From Paenibacillus sp. JZ16 (GTDB lineage: Bacteria > Bacillota > Bacilli > Paenibacillales > Paenibacillaceae), in NCBI RefSeq assembly GCF_015326965.1, contig NZ_CP017659.1, forward strand, positions 6,080,001-6,144,000: a DNA stretch of 64,000 nt, read 5' to 3'. The notes beneath the pieces are model-generated. The model had not been told where the DNA came from and did not search any database. It saw only the letters and a list, made by a program, of their open reading frames with translations. Positions within the stretch are counted from its first letter, which is position 1. The number at the start of each line of letters is the position of its first letter. This document shows positions 18,670-26,900 of the stretch, in pieces. The position numbers were made by a program, and so were the translations under genes.

Positions 18670-18764
18670 AGCCATTTTTCATATACTTGACACGATACCA
18701 AGGTTTGACGTAAACCTTAGCGGTGCTTTCGCTCGGCCGCCGTGGGCAAAGCTGAAAAATGGCT
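18670..18764. repeat. Long imperfect palindrome between ald and rluF
   Basis: AGCCATTTTTCA at 18670-18681 and TGAAAAATGGCT at 18753-18764 are perfect 12-bp inverted arms. Inside, CTTGACACG partly complements CGTGGGCAAAG, and AAGGTTT/AAACCTT at 18700-18718 forms a small hairpin. The whole 95-base unit can fold into one long stem-loop between convergent genes. It may be a bidirectional terminator-like structure or a small palindromic repeat element. There is no long T-tract. Confidence 0.55.
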
Positions 18765-18789
18765 TGTTATGTTGGTTAGACGCCTTCGC

Positions 18790-19506
18790 CTAGTTCAACA
18801 TGAACAGGAGCTGATGCAGTTCCGTTTCCTTCAAATGCCTCCACTCCCCCCGTTCGAGCTGATCCAGTGTAATATTCATAATCCGAACACGCTCCAGCTT
18901 CAGGACTCTGTACCCCAAGGCTTTACACATTCTGCGGATTTGCAGATTAAGGCCCTGCGTCAATATAATACGAAATACATCTTCGCTTTGCCTGTAAACC
19001 TTGCATGGTTTGGTTATGACGTCCAGGATTTCAACGCCTTGAGACATCGCTTGCATAAATTCGTCCGTAACGGGTTTGTCCACGGTCACCACATATTCTT
19101 TCTCATGATTATGCTCCGAACGCATCATTTTGTTCACAATATCTCCATCGTTCGTGAGTAAAATCAACCCCTCAGAGGCTTTATCCAACCTCCCGATGGC
19201 AAAAATGCGCGATGGATAGTCAATAAATTGGATAATGTTTCCCGCCACATGTTCTGCTGCCGTACAGACAATACCGATGGGTTTATTGAGAGCCAGGTAA
19301 ACCGCTTCGCTATCTTTATAAGGAATTTCCTTTCCATCTATCAACACGATATCGTGCGACTCAACGTCCGCCCCTTTTTCACACACCTTGCCATTGATTG
19401 TAATGCGTCCGGCTGCAATCAATCGGTTGGTTTCTCTGCGCGAGCAATATCCCGTTTTGCTTATGTATTTGTTAATTCGCATGCTCCACCGCTTCTCATG
19501 TGTCAT
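18790..19506 (-). CDS. rluF: 23S rRNA pseudouridine synthase RluF-type
   Basis: RNA pseudouridylate synthase of 238 residues. An N-terminal S4 RNA-binding domain (MRINKYISKTGYCSRRETNR) precedes the RsuA/RluB/E/F catalytic domain with catalytic Asp in FAIGRLDKASEGL. The INLQIRRMCKALG-like stretch is NLQIRRMCKALGYRV. RluF modifies U2604 of 23S rRNA in Escherichia coli; that specificity is inferred from similarity. ATG 19506 is used; an internal ATG giving MRINKYIS is a plausible alternative start. Confidence 0.85.
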   Translation of the reverse strand: MTHEKRWSMRINKYISKTGYCSRRETNRLIAAGRITINGKVCEKGADVESHDIVLIDGKEIPYKDSEAVYLALNKPIGIVCTAAEHVAGNIIQFIDYPSRIFAIGRLDKASEGLILLTNDGDIVNKMMRSEHNHEKEYVVTVDKPVTDEFMQAMSQGVEILDVITKPCKVYRQSEDVFRIILTQGLNLQIRRMCKALGYRVLKLERVRIMNITLDQLERGEWRHLKETELHQLLFMLN

Positions 19507-19637
19507 ATTGCCACAGGTTCATTTTAGTTAGCCTTGATCTAGCCGGGGGGATCGCCAGCCGGAATTCCTCGAGCGATCCAGTTGGGAACATAACAGCTCC
19601 TCTGGCGGATCGAAGTGGTAACCGGGGAATATCGAGC

Positions 19638-20198
19638 CTAGTAAAAATCCTGCGACATGCTCTCTTCGTCTGCAACAGCCTGTATCTCCTCCGATCCGAT
19701 GCTGATAAAGCGGTAGCCGTCGGCTGCCTGCTTCTTCAGGGCACGCTCTTTGATGAACTTGGGGCTGGCTTCGCCGTTATCTTCGTCATACACGAGCAGA
19801 ATACCATCGGTCTTGCGGAGAAGCAGATCATCCCTGGCCGTAAACTGCCACGGCCCCTGATAAGGGCCCTTGCTGACGGGTGCATAGAAGTCTACCCCCT
19901 TCATCACTTCCTGAAAATAAGCTTTTTTATCGTCGTTCCATTGCTCCTCGGGATTCTGGTAGGCCGTCAGAATGGAGCATTTCAGGTTGGGGTATTGGGA
20001 CTTTAGTTCGATAGCCGCTTCGATGGCCCATAGGTCCACGCCATATTGTCCTGGCGTGATGACCCACTGGAGGCCTTCCTCAAGCAGTGGAACCAGGCGA
20101 TTGGCAATCGCCTTACGTATATAAGGTATGCCTTGGTGTTTGTTATTGTAAATACCGAGCTCGTGGGCCCGATATCCGGTAATCAGAATGTTTTCCAA
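19638..20198 (-). CDS. ypsA: SLOG-superfamily protein, YpsA family (DUF1273)
   Basis: Protein of 186 residues resembling Bacillus YpsA, a Rossmann-like SLOG protein linked to cell division and stress, with no firmly known reaction. The nucleotide-binding-type turn ILITGYRAHELGIY is at the N terminus. GLQWVITPGQYGVDLWAIEA and KTDGILLVYDEDNGEASPKF are conserved family segments. I chose TTG at 20198 because AGGGAG lies 9 bases upstream and it matches the YpsA start; the open frame extends 20 codons further. It is codirectional with rluF but separated from it by about 130 bases without a recognisable feature. Confidence 0.82.
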   Translation of the reverse strand: MENILITGYRAHELGIYNNKHQGIPYIRKAIANRLVPLLEEGLQWVITPGQYGVDLWAIEAAIELKSQYPNLKCSILTAYQNPEEQWNDDKKAYFQEVMKGVDFYAPVSKGPYQGPWQFTARDDLLLRKTDGILLVYDEDNGEASPKFIKERALKKQAADGYRFISIGSEEIQAVADEESMSQDFY

Positions 20199-20323
20199 TC
20201 GAGCACGCTCCCTGACAAAGAATAGGTCTAGTGTACCTTTTTCGGAAATTTTGATCAATCGATGTTACAAATCGTATAGAATGGGGAAGTAACTCGGAAT
20301 ACATATTTTAGGAGGACATTCGA

Positions 20324-21199
20324 TTGAAGAAGTGGACAGCAGCATTACTAGGGGCAATTTTGGTTATGAGTATGACGGCATGCGGCAAGGACAACAAAGC
20401 AGCAGACGACGCCGCAACACCGCCAGCAACAGAACAAGGGACGACTCCTTCGACAGAGACGCCAGCTAAAGAAGAACCGAAGGAGGATGCTCTTCCGACT
20501 GCTGACGAGCTTCTCCAGAAATCGGCCGAAGCTTCCCAGAATTTGAAGAGCTTTGCGATGAAAGCCGATGTTAAACAGCATATCGTGGTTGAAGGCGAAG
20601 AGAAGCAGGAGCAGGATGTTAATATGTCACTTGACTCGGAACTTACGCTCGAGCCGGTGGAGATGATGCAGAACGTCGTGATGGATTCTCCGGAAGGCAA
20701 GGTCGAGATGAAGCAGTATATAACGGAAGACGGTATTTACATGCTCATGGATGGTCAATGGATGCAGGTTCCGAAGGAATCGGAGCAGGAGATCCGCGAT
20801 AGCCTGGATCCAAGCAGTGCGAGTCCGGAGCAGCAGGTAGAGCAGTTCAAGACCCTTGCTAAGGACTTCAAAGTAACGGAGGATGGAGACACATACGTCC
20901 TGACGGCGGATGTCTCCGGCGACAATCTGAAGGAGCTTGCCAAGTCCATGATGAGCCAAGCGGGCAACGATCCGCAGATGGAAGCCATGATGGATCAAAT
21001 GGATATCAAGAGCATCCATATTATTTATGGCGTACAGAAGGAATCTTACCTGCCTGCAACAACCGATTTGGACATGGTGATGGCAATGGAAGCCGAAGGT
21101 CAGAAGGTATCCTTGGATATGAAAATGAAGAGCACCTACTCGAAGCATAACGAAATCAGCAAAATCGAAGTGCCGAAGGAAGCATTGAACGCGAAATAA
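20324..21199 (+). CDS. LolA-like lipoprotein (DUF6612 type)
   Basis: Secreted lipoprotein of 291 residues. The signal peptide ends in lipobox MTAC, then an acid/Thr/Pro linker to about residue 60. The body (about 65-285) has alternating beta-strand pattern with Met- and Asp-rich stretches (MEAMMDQMDIKSIHIIY), like the lipoprotein-carrier fold of Firmicute DUF6612 proteins. Function is unknown; a role in envelope lipid or stress handling is speculative. TTG start at 20324 has AGGAGG about 9 bases upstream. Confidence 0.75.
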   Translation: MKKWTAALLGAILVMSMTACGKDNKAADDAATPPATEQGTTPSTETPAKEEPKEDALPTADELLQKSAEASQNLKSFAMKADVKQHIVVEGEEKQEQDVNMSLDSELTLEPVEMMQNVVMDSPEGKVEMKQYITEDGIYMLMDGQWMQVPKESEQEIRDSLDPSSASPEQQVEQFKTLAKDFKVTEDGDTYVLTADVSGDNLKELAKSMMSQAGNDPQMEAMMDQMDIKSIHIIYGVQKESYLPATTDLDMVMAMEAEGQKVSLDMKMKSTYSKHNEISKIEVPKEALNAK

Positions 21200-21221
21200 T
21201 GCTGTTTGGCAGATGATATGA

Positions 21222-21248
21222 GAGGAATATGAAATGACGATATTCCTC
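21222..21248. repeat. Inverted repeat upstream of the terminator
   Basis: GAGGAATAT and ATATTCCTC are perfect 9-bp arms with a 9-base spacer, just after the lipoprotein stop. It may be an extra 3' hairpin of the transcript. Confidence 0.4.
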
Positions 21249-21254
21249 ATGAGT

Positions 21255-21305
21255 AAGGCTGCCCCGATTCTGTAGATGACTACAGACCGGGGCAGCTTTG
21301 TTTTT
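21255..21305 (+). terminator. Intrinsic terminator of the lipoprotein gene
   Basis: AAGGCTGCCCC and GGGGCAGCTTT are the outer arms, CTGTAG/CTACAG the inner ones, followed by TTGTTTTT. Nothing further is visible in 21306-21428. Confidence 0.88.
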
Positions 21306-21428
21306 ATCCAAAGGTCTCATTTCAAGGGTTTGGTCAAGGCAGCGTTTGCCTCAAATAGAGAACGAGGAGTGGCATGAGTCGTGTTTGAATTCATGATCAG
21401 TAGCTCATATATTTTGGGACATCGCTAT

Positions 21429-22448
21429 TTATGGTTTATCGACCTCCACAATGACGCTGTCGAACAGTTGACCGTTAATGGAGACCATAATGCGCCATAG
21501 TCCTGGCGAAGGCAGCGACATGGAGGTAGGTATTGCTGCATCGGCGCCGTTATGAGGATAAGGATTGATACGAGTTTTAAATACATCAATGATCTCGGTC
21601 GTGTCTTTTTTCACGGCGGCGATGAGAAGCTCCCCCTTCAATTCCTCTTCACGCCCCCAGAAGTGCCACATGTATTTGTTGGGTTGGCCAGCGATAAAGC
21701 CCGGATCAATAAAGCCGAGACGCCCTTCGATGCCCGTCATTTCAGTCGGAGGATATTTTGAGGAAAGCATCGCCTCCACCGGGTCTTCAGAAGCAGCCGA
21801 AACGAAACTCGGGCTCGGCTCCCAGCTGCTGTCCGGCACATCGACCACGATATCGCCGTACTTCTCCTGATCCACCATTACGTCGAAACGCCATAAACCG
21901 GAGAGCGGCAGGGCAAAACGGGAAGATACTCGCGTAAAGTCATTGTATGCCATATCGGAAGTAATCTTCGTCTCAGCTAGCTCTTCAAGGGTAATGCCCG
22001 TATCCCGGTGTACGGCGGATATGCGGATCGTTTTCCCTTCAAGATCTTGAATGGGGGTTAGAAGATTCCACCAGGCACCGGCTGGAGAGCCCGCGACATT
22101 ATCCCCGCCCGGAAATGCCTGAAGTTTATCTACGCCATCCTCCGTGTACACGCTGCGGGGAGCCCAATCGGCAGCATTCCCCCAACCCTTGATCGGGATC
22201 AGCTGTTGAATCACGGGTGATTCACGCCATCCCCATGCCGCCACGATTAGAAGAAGCATGAACACACTTGCGGTCATAATACGCAGACGTGTTGGAGACC
22301 TCCGTTTTTTTCTGCCCATTCTTACAGAGCCATTAGCAGCGTTGTTTAATACACTGGATCTCATCTCTTCGGTGAACATCGGCTCGTTAAATGGAGAAGA
22401 AGCGAGTTCCTGAATCCAATCGGGCTGCAGCTCTTGTTCGGTCTTCAC
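21429..22448 (-). CDS. Membrane protein cotranscribed with an ECF sigma factor, putative anti-sigma
   Basis: Protein of 339 residues with a cytoplasmic N terminus (1-55), one membrane span about 56-75 (TASVFMLLLIVAAWGW) and a long outside domain. The outside part holds two similar Ig-like/DUF4871-like blocks, each ending in a GLWR motif (SGLWRFDVMV and PGLWRIMVSI). It overlaps the sigma gene by four bases (ATGA), so an anti-sigma role is likely from context. The classical HXXXCXXC zinc motif is absent, so it would be an atypical anti-sigma. Confidence 0.65.
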   Translation of the reverse strand: MKTEQELQPDWIQELASSPFNEPMFTEEMRSSVLNNAANGSVRMGRKKRRSPTRLRIMTASVFMLLLIVAAWGWRESPVIQQLIPIKGWGNAADWAPRSVYTEDGVDKLQAFPGGDNVAGSPAGAWWNLLTPIQDLEGKTIRISAVHRDTGITLEELAETKITSDMAYNDFTRVSSRFALPLSGLWRFDVMVDQEKYGDIVVDVPDSSWEPSPSFVSAASEDPVEAMLSSKYPPTEMTGIEGRLGFIDPGFIAGQPNKYMWHFWGREEELKGELLIAAVKKDTTEIIDVFKTRINPYPHNGADAAIPTSMSLPSPGLWRIMVSINGQLFDSVIVEVDKP

Positions 22449-22981
22449 TGGACATCCTCTCCTTTCAACATCATTTCCATTCGGGCTCGAGCCCGGTGCA
22501 GTCTGGATTTGATTGTTCCTTCGGATATGCCGAGCAGTTCCGCTATTTCTTTTCGCGGCAGCTGGTAATGGGATTCAAGAATCAGCACCTCCCGGTATTT
22601 GGGCGGCAGCTCCAACACATACTTCCAAATCTGCGAGACGGCAGCGGCATCCATAAACTCTTTTTCAGCGGAGGGTTTGGTCTGCTTGGAAGTGATCCAG
22701 CCGGTTAATGATACCCTTGTCATATAGGAAGACTTGAGATAGTTCAGGGAAAGATTGCGGGTGATGGTTAACAGCCATGTTTTGACAGAGCTTCGGCCCT
22801 GAAAATCATTCCAGTGCTTAAATGCTCTCAAAAACACGTCCTGACTGATATCGTCAGCCGCATCTTTGCGTTTCGTTAGGAAGAATGCATAGTTCCATAC
22901 GTCCTGGCCGAAGGACTCCATCCAGTCACTCAGCACGGTGCTCGCATCATTCACGGCTACCATCGATTTAAGGTACTCCAA
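22445..22981 (-). CDS. ECF RNA polymerase sigma factor
   Basis: Sigma-70 family factor of about 178 residues. Region 2 includes ISQDVFLRAFKHWNDF and region 4 includes LPPKYREVLILE and IAELLGISEGTIKSRLHRAR, the -35-binding helix-turn-helix. TTG at 22981 is preferred because GAGGTGA is 5 bases upstream. The open frame runs far beyond without a ribosome binding site, and ATG 22987 is too close to the Shine-Dalgarno. It is translationally coupled to the downstream membrane protein. Confidence 0.88.
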   Translation of the reverse strand: MEYLKSMVAVNDASTVLSDWMESFGQDVWNYAFFLTKRKDAADDISQDVFLRAFKHWNDFQGRSSVKTWLLTITRNLSLNYLKSSYMTRVSLTGWITSKQTKPSAEKEFMDAAAVSQIWKYVLELPPKYREVLILESHYQLPRKEIAELLGISEGTIKSRLHRARARMEMMLKGEDVQ

Positions 22982-23117
22982 TAACATCACCTCGACTATT
23001 AGACAATCAAATGACGGATCGGTTCCCGAATTTCCCGCAAAAAAATTGAAACAATTTAATCTGCAAATCGTTGTATGAATAACAGGTATGCAGGAATCGA
23101 GGAAGGGGAGAAGTCCT

Positions 23118-23621
23118 ATGCATTTATATTTTAAGGATAACTTTTTTAGCTCGGGTATAACAGATATTATGGATAGGGAAGGCAGTGTCATAGGAAGTCT
23201 GGATTTGAAGAGCGCTTTCGGCTCCTCGCTGGACGTATATAACGCTTCGGGAGATCCGGTATGCAGCGGGTCGTTTCGATTCTTCTCGAACAAATGGAAT
23301 ATTACTGGCGGCAATGGGGAAGAACTGGGCCTGCTGCGCATGCGGATGAGTTTTTTTACGAAAAAATTCGAATACGATGCGGGATCGCGGGGCGTATACG
23401 AGATCACTTCGCCTGCTTTTTCCAATGAGTATGAAATAACGGATGATGCCGGAGGGGGCATCGCCTCTTTTTCCCGCATTAGCGGCTGGCTTCAAGCCGG
23501 AGCCTATCAGCTTCAGAATGAGAGCGACGTTCTTGGTGACTGGGAGCTTGTTGCCGTCGTGATGGGCATTCACCAGATACGCAAACGCAACAACAGCGCT
23601 GCCGCATCGAGCTCTCATTAA
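23118..23621 (+). CDS. Tubby-C/LURP-one-like protein
   Basis: Protein of 167 residues with a predicted beta-barrel pattern: repeated short strands such as ITDIMDREGSVIGSLDLKS and EYEITDDAGGGIASFSR resemble the Tubby C-terminal/LURP-one-like fold (formerly DUF567/YxjI type). The biochemical role is unknown; eukaryotic relatives bind membrane lipids. ATG 23118 was chosen because GAAGGGGAG sits upstream; the frame opens 30 bases earlier without such a site. It is divergent from the sigma factor gene. Confidence 0.65.
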   Translation: MHLYFKDNFFSSGITDIMDREGSVIGSLDLKSAFGSSLDVYNASGDPVCSGSFRFFSNKWNITGGNGEELGLLRMRMSFFTKKFEYDAGSRGVYEITSPAFSNEYEITDDAGGGIASFSRISGWLQAGAYQLQNESDVLGDWELVAVVMGIHQIRKRNNSAAASSSH

Positions 23622-23664
23622 GCTCAAGGGAACCCAGATTTAGATGATGAGAGGAGGAAGCAAA

Positions 23665-24180
23665 ATGGATGAAGTCAGCGATCATCTGGATTATGGATTG
23701 ACTCTTGTATTTATCGGTTTTAATCCGAGTTTGCGATCCGGGGAGGTCGGTCATCATTATGCGAACCCTCGCAACAATTTTTGGAGGATTCTGCATAAAT
23801 CCGGTTTGACCCCGCGCTTATATGAAGCCGCTGAGGATGGGGAATTGCTTAAGCTAGGGTACGGATTTACCAATATTGTAGCCAGGCCCACAAGGGGGGC
23901 CGAAGACATAACCCGCGAAGAGTACAGGCTCGGTAGAGAGACGCTGCGCGAGAAGCTGGCCAAGTACAGACCGGAGGTTGCCTGCTTTGTCGGCAAGGGC
24001 GTGTATACCGAATTTAGCGGCAAAGCCAAGGCGGATTGGGGAATTCAGCCGGACTCCGTCATTGACGGCGTGCGTGAGTTTGTAGCTCCTTCTTCCAGCG
24101 GACTGGTGAGAATGCCCATGGATGAGATTATCGGAATTTATCGGCGATTGCATGATTTTATATCGAGGAATGAGTACTGA
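23665..24180 (+). CDS. mug: Mismatch-specific uracil/thymine DNA glycosylase (Mug/TDG family)
   Basis: DNA-repair glycosylase of 171 residues that removes U or damaged bases from mismatches with G. The first catalytic motif is VFIGFNPSLRSG, followed by YANPRNNFWRIL (the base pocket region), GFTNIVARPT, and SSSGLVRMP near the C terminus, equivalent to the DNA-intercalating loop. Asn in GFNPS is the family catalytic residue. GAGGAGGAAG precedes ATG 23665; an earlier ATG at 23644 lacks a site. Confidence 0.85.
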   Translation: MDEVSDHLDYGLTLVFIGFNPSLRSGEVGHHYANPRNNFWRILHKSGLTPRLYEAAEDGELLKLGYGFTNIVARPTRGAEDITREEYRLGRETLREKLAKYRPEVACFVGKGVYTEFSGKAKADWGIQPDSVIDGVREFVAPSSSGLVRMPMDEIIGIYRRLHDFISRNEY

Positions 24181-24226
24181 ACAGGAGTGTACGACAAGAA
24201 CCATTCATGGGTGGACAATGAAAAAG

Positions 24227-24274
24227 AGGAGCGTCCAGGAGACCCGGTTGCTGGGTTCTTGGTGCTCCTCTTAT
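24227..24274 (-). terminator. Terminator of the mqnB-mqnD operon
   Basis: AAGAGGAGC/GCTCCTCTT outer arms and ACCC/GGGT inner arms form a strong hairpin. Read leftward it is followed by TTTTT, so it terminates the minus-strand menaquinone genes. It also faces the convergent glycosylase gene. Confidence 0.82.
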
Positions 24275-24326
24275 GGATATAGAAAATATAAGCTTTCAGT
24301 GAAGTGAAGGCGTTTAGGCTGCCATA

Positions 24327-25181
24327 TTACGGACGCTTCAGCAGCGCAGGATCAATCCTTGGCACAAGCCCTTCATCGGCTGCGCGGTTCAGCAGGGCTG
24401 AAATCGCGGCATAACCATCCTCGCCCAGCTCCGCGGTAAATGGATTGACGTACAGGTCGATGTGAGCATCGGCGACATCCGGGTCCATTTCCTGAGCGTG
24501 ATGGAGGACATAGGCCCGAGAGTCCTCGGGATGTTGCCAGGCGTATTCGACAGAGGAGCGGATCCAGTTCGAGATGCTTGCCAGATCCAGCGACCTGCGG
24601 GCCACAATGGCTCCCAGAGGAATAGGCAGATTGGTATCGGACTCCCACCAGCTGCCCAGATCCGTCATCATCTTCAATCCATAAGACGAGTAGGTGAACC
24701 GTGCTTCGTGAATGACAAGCCCGGCATCAATCGCTCCATCCCGGACAGCCGGCATAATCTGATCGAACGGCATCACCACGATTTCGCCAAGCCCTCCGGG
24801 TACGTTCTGTGCGGCCCACAGACGGAACAACAGATAAGCCGTGGAGCGCTCGCTTGGAACGGCTACCCGCCGGCCGGACAAATCCGCAGGGCTGTCAGGG
24901 GTTTTACCATCCGTCAGCTTGTCCGCTGTCAGAACGAGCGGCCCGCATCCGCGGCCAAGTGCTCCTCCGCAGGGCAGAAGGGCATATTCATCCAGCACCC
25001 AGGGGAGCGCGGCATAGGATATTTTTAAGATATCATGTTCTCGATCTTCGGCTGCCCAGTGATTGGTGATATCGATATCCGCATAGGATACATCCAGCTT
25101 GGGGGCGCCTGGAATCCGTCCGTGAACCCAGGCATGAAATACAAATGTGTCGTTGGGGCAAGGGGAAAAAGCGATTTTCAT
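24327..25181 (-). CDS. mqnD: 1,4-dihydroxy-6-naphthoate synthase (futalosine pathway)
   Basis: Converts cyclic de-hypoxanthine futalosine to 1,4-dihydroxy-6-naphthoate in menaquinone synthesis. The 284-residue protein begins MKIAFSPCPNDTFVFHAW, the MqnD signature. The periplasmic-binding-like fold contains KISYAALPWVLDEY and VIHEARFTYSSYGL, where His in HEAR is the conserved catalytic-type residue. It overlaps mqnB by four bases (ATGA). Its presence implies menaquinone is made by the futalosine route rather than by menFDHCEB. Confidence 0.93.
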   Translation of the reverse strand: MKIAFSPCPNDTFVFHAWVHGRIPGAPKLDVSYADIDITNHWAAEDREHDILKISYAALPWVLDEYALLPCGGALGRGCGPLVLTADKLTDGKTPDSPADLSGRRVAVPSERSTAYLLFRLWAAQNVPGGLGEIVVMPFDQIMPAVRDGAIDAGLVIHEARFTYSSYGLKMMTDLGSWWESDTNLPIPLGAIVARRSLDLASISNWIRSSVEYAWQHPEDSRAYVLHHAQEMDPDVADAHIDLYVNPFTAELGEDGYAAISALLNRAADEGLVPRIDPALLKRP

Positions 25182-25888
25182 CGTAACACCTCCGGTAGTA
25201 ATGAACTTGCGGTCTCAAGCGCCTGCAGCGCCTCCTTGATCTTCCATGCACTGCGGTCCCGCGGACCGACCTGATTGGAAATGGACCGGATTTCGAGCAC
25301 GGGCACACCGACTGCAGCGGCAGCGGTGGCCACGCCGAAGCCCTCCATCGCCTCGGCTGCGGCGTCCGGTACCCGGTGGAGGAGACGTGCGGCCGTTGCG
25401 GCTGTTCCCGTCGTAGTGGAGACCGTCAGAACGGGCCCGAGGGTTACGGGAACGCCAGCATGTTGTAAGGCCTCCGCGAGTTTGCGGGCGGAATCCGGAT
25501 GTGCCTGCACCCGATCCGTTCCGAAGCCGAGCTCCTGGACGCTGCTGAAGCCGTCTTCAGTTTCGGAACCGAGATCAGCGGCAATGATGGTGTCCGCAAT
25601 AACGATGGAACTAACCTCAGCCTGACCGGCAAATCCTCCAGCGATACCTGCGCTGATAACCCAATCATAGGTGCCTTGAACCAACTTGCGGGCAGTCGCA
25701 GCAGCGGTTGCCGCTGGGCCGACTCCACCCGCGATGACATCAAATCCGTGAGCATGGTTAAGCCCGCGCTGCACGGCTTCTTTTTCAGCATCGACCGCCG
25801 TGACAATAAGTACGCGTGTGGATGACGGGTCTTGCGAGTTATGTGACTCGGTTATATCCACCGAGTTGGATGGGGTATGTTTCTGCAT
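25178..25888 (-). CDS. mqnB: Futalosine hydrolase
   Basis: Nucleoside-phosphorylase-fold hydrolase of about 236 residues that splits futalosine (or its aminodeoxy form) into hypoxanthine/adenine and de-hypoxanthine futalosine. Conserved features are VTAVDAEKEAVQRGL at the N terminus, GVGPAATAAAT, SAGIAGGF, and AAEAMEGFGVATAAAA followed by EIRSISNQVGPRDR. ATG at 25888 is used because AGAAGGAG precedes it; the frame opens 12 codons earlier. First gene of the mqnB-mqnD pair. Confidence 0.92.
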   Translation of the reverse strand: MQKHTPSNSVDITESHNSQDPSSTRVLIVTAVDAEKEAVQRGLNHAHGFDVIAGGVGPAATAAATARKLVQGTYDWVISAGIAGGFAGQAEVSSIVIADTIIAADLGSETEDGFSSVQELGFGTDRVQAHPDSARKLAEALQHAGVPVTLGPVLTVSTTTGTAATAARLLHRVPDAAAEAMEGFGVATAAAAVGVPVLEIRSISNQVGPRDRSAWKIKEALQALETASSLLPEVLR

Positions 25889-25911
25889 GTTATTTATCTC
25901 CTTCTTAGCTG

Positions 25912-25948
25912 TAACGATAAACATCGTTATCCTTTTACGTTATAACGT
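25912..25948. promoter_or_regulatory. Two palindromes between mqnB and the TetR gene
   Basis: TAACGAT-AAAC-ATCGTTA (25912-25929) and the perfect 12-bp palindrome ACGTTATAACGT (25937-25948) lie in the divergent intergenic region. The second overlaps a TATAAC hexamer that could be the mqnB -10. They are candidate operators for the divergently encoded TetR regulator. Confidence 0.45.
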
Positions 25949-26075
25949 TCTTGTGGCGATGTAAAGTCTCGTGCATGTTAAGACTGGACTTTATCTGTAG
26001 CAGCAACTTTCCGATATAGAGTATAATGGACGGTAACTTACATACATCATGAGTAGATTCGGAGGTTGGATAGCT

Positions 26076-26675
26076 TTGCGTAAGAAGGGTGCGAACGGAC
26101 AAGAAAGCCGGGCTAGACTACTGATTGTCGCTGCTAATGAATTTGCAAAGTCAGGATACCATCAGACCAAGATCAGCACCATCGTTTCTCGGGCTGGATT
26201 GACGCAGCCGTCATTCTATTTGTATTTTGAGAGCAAAGAAGCCGTGTTCAAGGAGCTGGTGGAGAAATTTCGAGCTGAGCTCAAGATCCTGCTCGAGGGC
26301 AGCAGATTGGAAAGTGGAATCGATGAGAATCATGTGACCGGCCGTTTGCAGAGCGTACTGACAGGGTTGTTCGCGTTTCTTGGCAAAGACCCGGATCTGA
26401 CGCAAATCGGTTTTTTTATTGGGGATGACGCGGTGATCGTAAAGTCGGAAATGGCAGCCATGATTGAGCAAAATCTGAAAGCTGAGCAGCGGGACGGGTA
26501 TTTTGACGGTGAATCCGATATGCATATCGTTGCGGAGTGCTTGGTCGGTGTCATTGAAAGACTGACCTCGCAGCAGCTTCTGACAGGCAAGCGGACTCCT
26601 GAGGATCTTGCGCGTCACGTGGTGAGTTTATTTATGCACGGTATCAGCATTTATCCAGCTAAGCGGGCTACATAA
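26076..26675 (+). CDS. TetR/AcrR-family regulator
   Basis: Repressor-type protein of about 199 residues. The N-terminal HTH has ARLLIVAANEFAKSGYHQ and STIVSRAGLTQPSFYLYFES, the canonical TetR recognition helix. The C-terminal ligand domain is helical, with TQIGFFIGDDAVIVKSEM. TTG at 26076 lies 9 bases after GGAGGT and gives LRKKGANGQ; ATG at 26049 is upstream of that site. It is divergent from mqnB, so it may control itself and the menaquinone genes (inference); the ligand is unknown. Confidence 0.82.
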   Translation: MRKKGANGQESRARLLIVAANEFAKSGYHQTKISTIVSRAGLTQPSFYLYFESKEAVFKELVEKFRAELKILLEGSRLESGIDENHVTGRLQSVLTGLFAFLGKDPDLTQIGFFIGDDAVIVKSEMAAMIEQNLKAEQRDGYFDGESDMHIVAECLVGVIERLTSQQLLTGKRTPEDLARHVVSLFMHGISIYPAKRAT

Positions 26676-26721
26676 GGCAATGAAATTCAATGTACAAAAA
26701 TAAGATAATTAACATATCAGA

Positions 26722-26768
26722 AACAGGCTGCAACATGGTTAGGTTTAACTGTGGACGGTCTGTTTTTT
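26722..26768 (+). terminator. Probable terminator of the TetR gene
   Basis: An imperfect hairpin, AACAGGCTG...GGTTA paired with TAACTGTGG...CTGTT, is followed by a run of T. Pairing has several mismatches. Confidence 0.5.
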
Positions 26769-26800
26769 GCTGCCGGCCATAGCCAAATTTTAGCAAGGGT

Positions 26801-26830
26801 TTGATCTTTTTCAAAGAATTGCAGTATATT
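26801..26830 (+). promoter_or_regulatory. Sigma-A-type promoter of the sugar-sensing operon
   Basis: TTGATC (26801-26806) and TATATT (26825-26830) are separated by 18 bases. The expected transcript start, about 26837, lies just before a perfect cre. Confidence 0.55.
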
Positions 26831-26841
26831 CATTATACGTT

Positions 26842-26856
26842 ATGTAACCGATTGCA
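26842..26856 (+). promoter_or_regulatory. Perfect cre site
   Basis: ATGTAACCGATTGCA fits every position of WTGNAANCGNWNNCW. At about +5 relative to the predicted start, bound CcpA would block transcription of the binding-protein/kinase/regulator operon when glucose is present. Confidence 0.72.
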
Positions 26857-26900
26857 ACTGAAGATGGCGAACGAAGGATCAAGGATCGGGGGACTTATTC

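Noticed and set aside
22988..23479. N-terminal extension of the ECF sigma factor frame
   Set aside because: The extension crosses the divergent promoter region and the start of the Tubby-like gene, with no ribosome site.
24122..24307. 61-codon plus-strand frame after the DNA glycosylase
   Set aside because: It begins inside the glycosylase gene and runs through the terminator hairpin.
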